Source of the DNA: Seriola aureovittata
Taxonomy: Eukaryota; Chordata; Actinopteri; Carangiformes; Carangidae
Direction of reading: 5' to 3'
DNA length: 64,000 bases
Assembly: GCF_021018895.1 (NCBI RefSeq)
Contig: NC_079368.1
Span: 14,387,856-14,451,855 of the forward strand
Made by a program: the position numbers and the translations under genes. Below, in pieces: positions 1-17,500 of this stretch (positions are counted from its first letter, which is position 1; every line of letters starts with the position of its first letter). Below the pieces are notes generated by a model, which saw only the letters and a program-made list of their open reading frames with translations, had not been told where the DNA came from and did not search any database.

Positions 1-5413
<5,413 letters not shown>

Positions 5414-5640
5414 CTTTTATCGCGAGCTAAAGGCTACAACGAGGCCAGATAAATTAAATACCCGCTCAGTTTTTTATAAGTTAGTGAACATAGCCGCATT
5501 TGAAACAGGTTTTTAAGTTATTTGTCTCCTACGTTTCTCTGTCACTGTCACTGACACGGGCTGTTTTCTTATTTTGGCGCGTTACTGCAGTTCCCGCGAG
5601 TGTTGCGCAGAGAGGAGGAAGAACGAAGATCGTTTATTCA
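5414..5640 (-). promoter_or_regulatory. POLE promoter region with a perfect E2F site
   Basis: The stretch directly upstream of the POLE start codon contains TTTGGCGC at 5573-5580, an exact match to the E2F consensus TTTSGCGC, followed by CpG-containing sequence (CCCGCGAG, TTGCGCAG). An E2F site about 160 bp upstream of the ATG fits a gene induced at the G1/S transition. The transcription start cannot be placed from sequence alone, and I see no convincing TATA box. The site and position are seen; the function is inferred. Confidence 0.55.
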
Positions 5641-7880
5641 ACAGTTGAATCACTCAAACAGAAAATCCGGAGGATCTTTGAGGATGTTATGCTGCGCTCA
5701 CGCAGTGTTGGCATAATTGGAAGGACTAGAATTAATTTCTTTATTTTTCACCTATTTGATTGTACGTTATTGTTATACATTTATGTTTATTTATCTTCGA
5801 TGTCCTTTTTTCTGTGTGTCCATGTGTATATTCCTGAACACTGTTATTGGTACTGTCTGTGAGCACAGATTTTAAACACAGACCGATACATCTTGCACAT
5901 ACACGATCTTTTCTTCTTCCTAAGCCCCTCCCCCGCGTGTGTTTACTATCTCAGCGAGGAGGGGGTGAGGAGGTGGACAGTGGTGGTGGTAGTGGTGGGT
6001 TGCTGAGGTGCTCAGAGACTGGACTGGTGGTAGGTGGTTTTGACATTTGCTGCTGCTGGCATGACAATTGTTAAAAGCGTAAACAACGCTCAATTCACTT
6101 TAGTTGGAGTTTGAACTGTCGGTCGAGTTAAACAGACTGTGAAGAAATTGTTTTAATTCAAAATAACTGACTAGTGTGAAGTTATGAAGAATACTCAGTG
6201 GTTTTCCTGTCAGCTAGCTCGCTAGCCAAGTGTCGTTGCAGCAGCAACAACAACAACGCCAGAGCAATGCTGTCTTTTATCTGTTGTGGTGAGTGTAAGT
6301 TACATGTTTTTATAGTTAAATACCGCTTGTATAGTTCACTTTTACCATTTAAACCTCAGTTGCATCTCGCTGATACAAACGGACCTAGCGTTTAATCTTT
6401 ACAAGCAGCTTAGTTTTCCTGTTGAGTGAAACATGGATTAATCTCTAGTTGTTCTCTCAGAACTGACCTGCGTTTAACATCCTGCTTTGCTTTGTAAGTC
6501 TTTTTTCTGTCATGCAGGTCGATAAGTTTTGTGAGAAAAGAACAGCACATGCATTTATGTATTTAGTTCAGTTTGCAGGTGATAAACCACATGTAGTCTG
6601 TTAACACTGTACGTTTGACAGTTGGTTGAGGTCAGCATGGAGCTAATGTCATCACACTTTAATCTAATTTATCCTTTTTATGAATTAGTGGAATAACTAC
6701 CTTCTAATTCAAATTTGCAGTATTAATTACTGGAAGTATTGATTGCTTATAAAGGAAACATTTGCAGTGCCTTTTAATAATATGACAAAAAAAATACCAT
6801 ATGACATAAAAAATAATGTGCTTCATATGGAAAGTGATTGCTCAGCCTTTCCTTTGTTTCTGTTAAGCCTCAAAGTCAAAGTGGCTGCGGAGGACAAATG
6901 CCTCCTTGTCTGCCTCTTTCACATGGGCTGCATATGAATTTATCTTTGGTTTTTATTTGATATGTGGACTTTGAATCACGTCAGGAATCTGTATTTGTTT
7001 CACATGGATTGCACATTGATAGGTGTTTTAAGTTTACTTCTTGATTTGGGTGCCTCCAGATGCTCATTAATGCTGTTTATGTGGATGTTTTTGCGTCCTC
7101 CTCCTCCTCAGCCTTCATTCCCTTAGTGTTGACCTTTACCCCATATGAAGCAGCCACACTTGGCTCTCATGTCAGCTGTTACAGACAGGCTGTTTATGGG
7201 ACACTGGGTGGGACATGTAGCCTGCCAGGTCCTCCTGGCACAGTAACCTGCTTAGCTGTCTTGATTCACTGATTTGTAAGAATCACAGTCAAGAAGACTG
7301 TGAATATGACAAATTCTAATCATTGGTCATTATATGATTTTAATTGGTTTACTAAATATTACTTTACTTTTTAATAATTAATATTATACTTTTTGCACTT
7401 TAGTAGTATAGATGTTGTCCTCTTAGAATTGAACTGATATAAAAGTGAGAACTTCTGTCTGTTTTTTCTCTTTTTTCTAACCCACAGATCTTATCTCAAA
7501 TTACCCAGAGTGCCCCTGTCCTGAGAGGGCTTCTGATCCTCACCTCAAGATAAATGTCCTTGGACTAGAATAGTACACTGAGAGCAATGCTATATACCAT
7601 AATATTTTCTCAATTCACCTAACTCTAATGGCAAAGACAACGAATTGAAAAACATCTGATAAAGATGCATATATTGGTCGATACTCATGCAAAGTATGTA
7701 CTGATGACAGTTTTAAATAGGCTCACTCATATTAGCATATCAAGCTATTACTTGATAATACGACATTACTGATATGTTTGCAATAAATTAATCTGGATCG
7801 ATATATTGAGTTCTGCCTACAGTACTCTTGTTTTTTGTGTGGTCAAAAAGATATGTCATAGTTATCCTGCTCTTTTTAAA
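5640..7880. other. Spacer between POLE and ACACB, with a candidate ACACB leader exon
   Basis: No coding exon is recognisable here. The first coding exon of ACACB opens with an acceptor at 8369, so at least one untranslated exon must lie upstream. The best candidate ends at 6288, where TTGTG is followed by a strong donor (GTGAGT). It would start somewhere after about 5940, in a GC-rich stretch with GGTGGTGGT repeats. From 6400 to 7880 the DNA is AT-rich and shows nothing I can name. I looked for PXMP2, which is divergent from POLE in mammals, and did not see it. Confidence 0.4.
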
Positions 7881-8315
7881 GAGTAATCCACTGATTTAGT
7901 ATTGTACTCCCATGACATTGTCAGACTCATGATGTGCATTTTACAAAAAAAAAGTAATCCATACACCAGAGATTTCATCTTTTTTTATTCAACACATTCT
8001 TCTTCCTCATCAAAACCTTACGCCTACATTACCCACAATACAGCTCAACTCAAGCCATTCGACAGATTTCGATGTGTTGTTTTGAGCTGCTGGTCTCAAG
8101 CAGAGATGGGGAGCAGGCTACAGAGGTCTGGTTGTTTTCAAACTTGTAGTTTTCAGCCCAACCAATGCTGACTCAAGTGACATCACTTGAGGCAATTTAT
8201 CAGATTTTGCACAGCTCCCTCTGGAGCCACAAAAGTCTTTATGGCATATGCAGCAGTAGGACCTGTGAACAAATTTTGTGTAAATTGGATGGAGTTTCCC
8301 TTTAAGATGTGTAGA
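7870..8315. repeat. Old interspersed repeat, teleost type (family not named)
   Basis: The text around 7880-7930 (GAGTAATCCACTGATTTAG, then TGTACTCCCATGACATTGTC) and around 8215-8310 (CTCCCTCTGGAGCCACAAAA, GGAGTTTCCCTTTAAGA) resembles dispersed sequences I remember from many percomorph genomes. There is no coding capacity and there are no clear terminal repeats. It sits just upstream of the first ACACB coding exon. Recognition is from memory, so the boundaries and even the class (SINE or MITE) are uncertain. Confidence 0.4.
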
Positions 8316-8387
8316 TGTTATTTTCATCTCTGGTATAAATTATAATCATTGTTATTGTTCTTGTTGCAGTCACAGGAGGATGTCTGA

Positions 8388-11300
8388 ATGTTCCCGTTCG
8401 CAGTTTTGGGATTAATCCTATGGATATTTTTGCTGCTGTGGAGGATTAATACCAAGACAGTAGTGATGCATGTGAAAGGAGAGGGATCTCTGTCTGGCTG
8501 TGGTCCCCCAGCAGCCGAGGAAGACATGTCTGCTACACACACTCCTCATCCAGACGAACATTTCCTGTCAATAGTACCCACTACCTCAACACACAATGAG
8601 AACAACAGTCCTCTGGCTAACAGTGCCTCTGCAGGTCTTGACATCAAAACAGTGGACTCTGAGGCTCCACAGTCTTCCTCTGAAGTAAATTCAGAGCTGT
8701 CATCGTTGCCACCGGCCACCCAGAAAACTTACAAATCCAATGTGCCAAAGTTCAGCTCAGGGCCCCAGGCGAGGGAACGCCTGAAGTTCATTCTTGGAGC
8801 ATCAGAGGATAACTCCTCAGACGAGGAGCCTCTTGTCACCAAACCTCCAAGTGGTACATCTCAGCCTCTGAGTTCCACCCTGAAAACTTCCCCTCAGCAG
8901 GCGTCCTCTGCAGTCCCGCAGTCCAGCTCCTCAGGCATCAAGTAAGTTTTTATTTAAGCAAATTTAATGTCAACTATCTAGGGCCTGGCCTTTTTTCAGC
9001 ACTAGGTCATGTGACTATTCATAGGTGAAATGCTTCTACTTGCCCTGTCTCCACGAGCTGTGCATTATCACCTGACTGCATTATGTGTTATTGTCACATG
9101 CCAAACACCTCGGTTCTATTATTGGAACAAGAACTTCAACCAGTGACTTTGAAACCTGTGGTGTGACTCCAGGTCACAACACAGCAAACAAAAACACTTA
9201 GACACTAATTTTTTTTGCTCGTTATTTTTGGTCACGGTTGGCATAGTTGAGTTATTTTTTAAACCCAGTGATGGTATACGATATGATGGAGGATCAGAGG
9301 ATTTGTTTAGTGCACACAGCTACGTGTTCAACTTTACAGGCTTAGTTGGATTGACTCGTGCATAAAGTTATGTGTGCTGGCTTGACTTGTGGGAATCATC
9401 ATGAAAGGCAGAGAGGTAAGAGAATTTCCTCTGCAGGTTAGAAGCATTTCCCGGAGTTCAAAGGAATATGCACCTTTAAAAAAAAAATAAAAGAAATGTT
9501 TGTATGTGGGTGCAAGGTTTTAGTTTTTCCATATCCAGATCTTTGACTACAGATTTTGTCTGGATACTTGTTTCCTTCCTTTGTAAATGAAGTAGAATGA
9601 ATCCTTTTGTGCTGGTGTTGGCCTCAGCTGTGTGTGTATTTGTAATGAACAGCCTGTGATCTGTCACAGGGGATCTGTTGATATTTTGCTGCACATGTGG
9701 GAGGGGAGAGGGAGGGAGCGCCTCAGAGGAAGCACTTTTTAACAGTCTCTTTTTTTGGCCTTAAATGTTGAAATTAATTTTTACTACTAACTAATGAAGA
9801 ACAATAAGGTTGGCTGTATCATGGAGGAGAAAGACTGCCAAAGTCTCAGCTTGTTCCCATATCTCCGAAGGCAAGTCCCATTAAGATGTTTCATACTGTT
9901 GTTTGTAATTTGATACGTTCGCTGCAGGGTTTGTTCTTTGGACAGTTATCACAGGCTTTATCTCAGAGCAGCAGGAATAACACAAAATGATGCACAGTTA
10001 CTTTGTGGTAAAATTCAGCAAATGCCGTAGCAACTCCTGCAGACATATTTTTTAACAGGAAGATTCGCTTGTGTGGTTGTTATGTAACCGTACAGAGCTT
10101 GTCTTGGCACATATAAGTTTGAGGAAATAAAAAAAAAACGCTCCAACAATGTGTACTCGCTGGTGGGGGGAGGTGTAAAACAGACCCGAGGACTGGTGAC
10201 ATCATGAAACGGGATAGTAAAAGGCTGTTTTAACACAACTGACTTGTCCCGAAGTCATGTTTCTAAATAGATACTTAGATACTGTGTCTTATTAAAATTC
10301 ACCCTGTCACATCATGCACCATGTGCTGGAAAAAGATCAGAATAAAAGTGAACTGAAAGTGCATGACACAGACCTGGAAAAGGTTATCAAAAACTAGCTC
10401 AATAACCAAGTGCAATCTGTATTTCCACAGTGAACAGTACAATACAGAGCTAAGTTTAAAGTTCATATCAGCCCGGGCAGAATTGCACTCCAACACCACA
10501 ATATAGCTCACCAATGCAACGCAGTTGTTTCTCAATGATATCTTAACAGGGCACAGAATTACTATGAAGGTACAAGTGGCTTGTGGTGCAATTGCAGTGA
10601 GACATTGGAATGAGCAGGACAGATAGTGATGGTATGTAAATTACCTCATGCTATTGCACCATTTATTCAATTTGTGTATAGCAAAGCATGAAAAAATGCT
10701 TTGCCTTTATTGTCTTAACTTGGTGGTATTTGTAATGGTAAAGGATTTCAAACGGTAAAATAATCACCCCAGTGTGTTCAGTTTTACTACTTTAATGATG
10801 TAGCTGCTCTTTTAATCTTGCAAGAATCTATAGTCAAACAGTAAACCATTAGATAATCCACTTTTGTAGCATAAAAATGGAGCCTGTGATTCTAGCCCTA
10901 AACTTGCCAACAGCTTGAGCTGTTTTATGTGATTACATGATTATACCGAATTTAAAACCCAGCACAACAAAGAGGTACATTTCCTTGCTCGTGGTCTCTG
11001 CAGTATCGAGTGTTAGAAAGACTTGTAGACTCCAGTGAAATCAATAATTATCAGTAATTATTATCACTGACTGCTATGTATAATATGTATAACTAATACT
11101 GCCTCATGGATATAGGTGTCTGTTTAAACCTGCCTGGTGCATTTGAAATAATTTTGAATATATGTTTATCAATTATTACTTCTGCTGTGACTGTTGGAAT
11201 CTGCCTTGTACACCTGTTGCATGACTGGGCTAAGGTGCAAGTCTGTATGACACATTTACTTTTATTGACTTTGCGGTGGTGAACAACTGATAAAAAGGGA

Positions 11301-14300
11301 CACTAAGACTGATAGTATTGGTCTAATTTCTGACACAAATAGTTTGTTGAAATTACATGTTCCTGTGAAGAGCAGTGGTTAAGTGTCAATTTGAAGATAA
11401 GGTCAGAAATGAATGGGATGGTCTACAGTTTGTGTTTGCCTGTTGCAGAGACGGGCTGAACTTTGACTTGAGTTTTTGATTTTGAGTCCTCCTTGTTTAC
11501 TTCTTGTTATCATGTAGCTTCTTAACAGGTCACGATTATGGCTGTTGAGGAGCACTGTAATCTGTGTCTGTCTTGCTTGTCTGGGTGTGGCATTATGGAG
11601 GATGATTTCAGGCTTTTGTTTTCTGTCTTATTTAATATATGTTGCAGCTAATATACAAAACAGAGTAGACCCAGGTAACTGTTTTGCTGTGCTATTGAGC
11701 AGGACAACTAACCACGAGCTCTCCCCTCCAGGCCTAGCATGTCAGGTCCTCACTTGGTGAAAAAAGGACGTGAACACAGAAAGATGGATCTACAGAGGGA
11801 CTTCACTGTGGCCTCTCCTGCTGAGTTTGTCACCCGATTTGGTGGCAACCGTGTTATTGAAAAAGTAAGAAAGATAATCCTTCCTGTATTTTTGAATCTC
11901 TTATTTTTCATTAATTAATGACATTGCAGAATTTTCCAATTTCTGTCTGTCTTAAGTGCTACTCAAGAGGCTTTTGTCTCTGTCACAGGTGCTGATAGCA
12001 AACAATGGCATTGCTGCAGTCAAATGTATGCGTTCTATCCGTCGCTGGTCCTATGAAATGTTTCGCAATGAGAGGACCATCCGCTTTGTGGTCATGGTAA
12101 CCCCAGAAGACTTGAAAGCCAATGCAGGTAATTGTTAGCTTGAGCCTTATCTTTTTATTTTTTATTACCCAGCAGTTATCTGGGTGTGCGTTAGAGGAAA
12201 ACACTGGAAACTGTGTCTTAACTGAGAGTCAGCTGTTTCAAGTGATTCCCTGTGAACCCTTACTGAATAAATATTCAACTGTTATGTGTTACTCTTTTTC
12301 CCTTGTAGAATACATTAAAATGGCAGACCATTATGTGCCTGTACCTGGTGGGCCCAACAATAACAACTATGCCAATGTAGAGCTCATAGTGGACATTGCA
12401 AAAAGAATCCCAGTCCAGGTACGTTTCAACATTTACACATCTGTGTCTTGTGGCCTGTGAGTTAAACCTTTCCTCTTTGACCTGTTAATAAAAAACTGTG
12501 ATAAAGGATTTTTCTGTCGGTTTGTTTATTACTCTTTACAGGCTGTGTGGGCCGGCTGGGGCCATGCCTCAGAAAATCCCAAACTGCCTGAGCTCCTGAA
12601 CAAAGCAGGAATATCATTCTTAGGTACATATATATAAAGATGTTTTAAAATGCAGAATATTTGCATTATTTTTATTTGGCTCATTTATACCTGTGTCACA
12701 TCTCTTTGTTTAATGATGATTAACGTATCTGCCAGGGCCATCCAGTAAAGCCATGTGGGCTCTAGGGGATAAGGTGGCTTCCTCCATTGTGGCCCAGAGT
12801 GCTGACATTCCCACACTACCATGGAGCGGATCAGGTGATGCATTTACCTCCACACACTGTCTCTTTCACAATGTGGGGTAGGACATATTGTGCTGTCTGC
12901 ACAGGGTATGGACTCCCCGATGTGATATGTGTTGTATGTCTGTACAGTACAAAGACTCAATGTCAACATCTGGCAGTGTTTTAATGTTCTTACTTGGTGT
13001 GTCATTGTGCTCCAGGTCTGAGAGTGAACTGGGCGGAGGAGGACCAAGGACTGGGCAATGTGATCAGTGTTCCTCCAGAGGTGTATGGAAAGGGCTGTGT
13101 TCATGATGTAGATGACGGACTGGCAGTAAGCATATTAAGCAAAGTCATCTTAATAATATCTACACATTCGCTTCATTTTTCCTCAAATTATTCCCTTCAA
13201 GCAAGTGTCTTTTGATAAGTTATATTTTATGTGTTGTTTCTTTGCAGGGAGCTGAGATAATTGGTTATCCAGTTGTTATCAAGGCCTCTGAGGGTGGTGG
13301 TGGAAAGGGTATCCGGAAAGTAGAAAGTTCTGAGGATTTTCCGAGTTCCTTCAGACAGGTTTCTGGTTTACATTTTATAGCCTAATGACTGATTTCTATG
13401 TAATTTAGCCCTGACTTTATACAGTTGAATTAGATGTAATTCTTCTCTAATTCCTTTGAGTTCAGGTTCAGACAGAGGTACCCGGGTCACCCATCTTCAT
13501 CATGCAGCTGGCTCAGCATGCGAGACACCTTGAGGTTCAGATACTGGCTGATGAGTATGGAAATGCCATCTCTCTGTTTGGACGAGACTGCTCCATCCAG
13601 AGAAGGCACCAGAAGATCATAGAGGAGGCTCCTGCCACCATAGCTGCTCCCTCAACATTCGAGCAAATGGAACGGGTTAGTTCACATCACTGCATGCATG
13701 TCTTGTCCCATTCTAATTAACTCAGCTTTACATTTAGTCTCCTCTTTCCTGTTTGGGCCAGTATGCAGTGCGTCTGGCCAAGATGGTGGGCTATGTGAGT
13801 GCAGGTACTGTGGAGTATCTCTTCTCTGAAGACGGAAATTTCCACTTCCTGGAGCTGAATCCTCGCCTGCAGGTTGAACATCCCTGTACAGAGATGATCG
13901 GAGATGTGAACCTACCTGCTGCCCAGCTTCAGGTAAACCTCTGTCAGCGGACACTGGCTCAACAATTATTATACCACAGCAGCAGAATTATTCCTCATGC
14001 ATCTAAGAAGAATATAGCTACAGATTAAAGCCTGCTGTTAAAACTCAGTGTTTCATCTCTGATAGATTGCGATGGGAATCCCCCTTCATAGAATTAAGGA
14101 CATCCGCTTGTTTTATGGAGAAACTCCATGGGGTGACACCATCGTTAACTTTGAGACTCCGTACTGCATACCAAGTCCAAGAGGGCACGTCATAGCTGCT
14201 CGCATCACCAGTGAGAACCCTGATGAGGTAGAGTCCCAATTTCATCAACACTCAAAACACAGTTTTGTCAACATACTTTTAACTTGCATAAACCCTCTTG

Positions 14301-14496
14301 TCATCCTTTTGCCATCACTCACAGGGATTCAAGCCTAGTTCTGGCACCGTGCAGGAGCTGAACTTCCGCAGCAGTAAAAACGTGTGGGGTTATTTCAGTG
14401 TGGGTGCGACTGGTGGTCTGCATGAATTTGCAGACTCACAGTTTGGACACTGTTTCTCCTGGGGCGAGAACCGTGAAGAAGCCATTTCGTAAGCCT

Positions 14497-14528
<32 letters not shown>

Positions 14529-17500
14529 TTATGAGGCCAATACGTATGATATTTAGAAATTATAGCTGTTGGGTGTGAACCCTGAGGCAACAGGCAGTAA
14601 AGCTAATCTGCTCCAATGCTGCAACTCCCTAAAATGTAATAAAACTAAAATGTTGAAATGCAATGACCTGCCAATCATACAATAAAATCTTAGAAGACAA
14701 AAATGCTATATACTTTTGCAACTAATGCAGTTGTCTTACATTTTTCAGTGTTATTCAAAATATTTTATAATAACATAGTAATAACATAAAACATATCATA
14801 ATAACAATGTTATATGTTATGTATGTTTTTTGAAGGAAGTGTAAGAAACGTTGGCTAAATTCTATAGTTAAAACATGATAAATCATTATTATAAATTATT
14901 CATTATACATTTGTTCATCAAGTGTAACATTTGCCATATGCTTCAGGAACATGGTGGTGGCTATGAAAGAGCTGTCTATCAGAGGTGACTTCAGGACAAC
15001 GGTTGAATACCTCATTAAGTTACTAGAGACAGAAAGCTTCAGAAACAATGACATTGACACTGGCTGGCTGGATCATCTGATTGCAGAGAAAGTGCAGGTA
15101 AGACACTGAACCTGATGGCCAGACCTTTGTGTGGTTTCTATGTTTTATTGGATCATTTGAGCCCCTTGCTCTTTCTGCAGGCAGAGAGACCAGACACCAT
15201 GCTGGGTATCGTCTGTGGGGCTTTGCATGTTACTGATGCCAGCTTCAGGAAGAGCATGTCTGACTACCTACATTCCCTGGAAAGGTCAGTAGACACAGTC
15301 CCTTCTTATTAATGTCTCACAACAATTCTTACTCATATAATTTGACTTTTAAGAACATTCTCTGCTGCATCCTTAGAGGCCAAGTCCTGCCTGCAGCCAG
15401 TCTCCTCAACTCTGTCAATGTGGACCTTATATATGAAGGAGTCAAGTTCTGCCTCAAGGTATCTGCTTTATTCCCTTCACAAGTTCCTCATTTGACTCAG
15501 CCACTTACCTTTTTTAATCAATGAATGATCACTGTCTCTGCTTGCAGGTGGCTCGCCAGTCCCCAACAACTTATGTCATCATGATGAACGGCTCCAACAT
15601 TGAGATAGATGTTCACAGGCTGAGCGACGGAGGTCTTCTGTTGTCCTACGATGGCAGCAGCCACACCACCTACATGAAAGAGGAAGTAGACAGGCAAGAC
15701 TGTGACTGTGTACAAAACACTTTCTTAACTTCCTTCCTTTTTTTATCTGTTTACTCGTTTCTAATGTTACTTAAACCCTGCAGCTACCGCATCACTGTTG
15801 GCAATAAGACCTGTGTATTTGAGAAGGAGAAGGATCCCACGGTGCTAAGGTCGCCCTCTGCTGGCAAACTGCTGCAGTACGTAGTTGAGGATGGGGGTCA
15901 TATCGTTGCAGGAGAGACTTATGCTGAGATTGAGGTGACTTTGAGAGATTTGGGCAAAATGTACAGTGCCTGTGATTTCATGAGTCAATGCCTTGTCTTT
16001 TGGTATTTTCTTGACTGGCTGTTTGTGCTGTTGATTCAGGTGATGAAGATGGTGATGACTCTGACTGTGCAGCAGTCTGGTTGCATCCACTTTGTCAAGA
16101 GACCTGGAGCAGTACTGGAGCATGGCTGTGTGGTGGCACATATGGACCTGGATGACCCCAGCAGTATACACAGGGTAGATTATTCCAAATCACTGGATAT
16201 CTTAGTTGTTTCTAACACTTTCTAACACATTCTGATGTCCAGATCTAACTCAGATATTATATTGCATGTGCACACTGTTGGTTGTTTAAGTCCGGTTGGA
16301 GAACAAAAACATTCTCTTCTTTTTAATTTCAGATAATATTTGTGCTTTCCCATTTCCCTCTCTGTCATAGGTGGAGCTCAACACAGCCACACTTCCACCC
16401 CAGCAACCGTTGCCCATGGTTGGGGAAAAGCTTCACCAGGTGTTCCACAGTGTGCTTGAAAACCTGGTTAAAGTCATGGATGGCTACTGCCTGGAAGAAC
16501 CTTACTTCAGCAGCAAGGTACAGACTTTCTGCCACTGCAGGTTTCTGAACTACAGACATTAGTACGTTTTATTGACTCAATGAGCATGTTTGGGTTTGCG
16601 TGTTCACCTCTGCAGCTGAAACAGTGGGTGGCTACCCTGATGAAGACTCTAAGAGACCCCTCCCTGCCGCTGTTGGAACTCCAGGAGATCATGACCAGCG
16701 TGGCCGGTCGTATTCCACCGAGTGTTGAGAAAGACATCCGTAAAGTCATGGCTCAGTATGCGAGCAACATCACCTCTGTCCTCTGCCAGTTCCCCAGTCA
16801 GAGGGTAAAAGCCACGCAACAACACAGTGCTGGTTGAACTTGTGCCACATAGCTAGTTCTTTAAAGGCTCTTGCCAGTGTATTATAATGATGTTTATATT
16901 ATATTATTTTATTTCAGATTGCAAATATTCTAGACAGCCATGCAGCGACCCTACAGAGGAAGTCTGACCGAGAGGTTTTCTTCATGAACACTCAGAGTAT
17001 TGTACAGCTGGTACAGAGGTTTGTTTTTTCATTTTTGTCACATGCAGATTGTGCAGCAGTAATAACATAAATGAATGATATTGGTATTGCATTGACTGAC
17101 ACATGCTCTGTTCAGGTATCGCAGTGGAATCCGTGGTTATATGAAGTCTGTGGTTCTCGATCTGCTGAAGCGCTACCTGCAAGTAGAGATGCAGTTTCAG
17201 CAAGGTGACATTAATACTCTTTCAGTTTTAGATGACAGCTCTAAATGTGGCGTTTTCTTTATTGTGAGTGCAGTTGAGCTTTAGTTGAAATACTTTTGCT
17301 CTTTTTCTCCCAAACAGCTCACTATGACAAGTGTGTGATCAACCTGAGAGAGCAGCACAAACCTGACATGAGTCCCGTCCTGGAGTACATCTTCTCTCAT
17401 GCCCAGGTCTCCAAGAAGAACGTCCTGGTCACTATGCTCATAGTAAGACTTTCACTGACGTGGACGCATTGATCATTCTCTCTACGTGAATTCTTTGTGA

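Noticed and set aside
7756..7764. TAATACGAC, the first half of a T7 promoter, hinting at vector sequence
   Set aside because: Only nine bases match, the CTCACTATAG half is absent, and the surroundings are ordinary AT-rich fish DNA.
5414..8387. PXMP2 as the divergent partner of POLE, as in mammals
   Set aside because: I looked for exons of this small peroxisomal membrane protein on the plus strand and found none; the first recognised plus-strand gene is ACACB.
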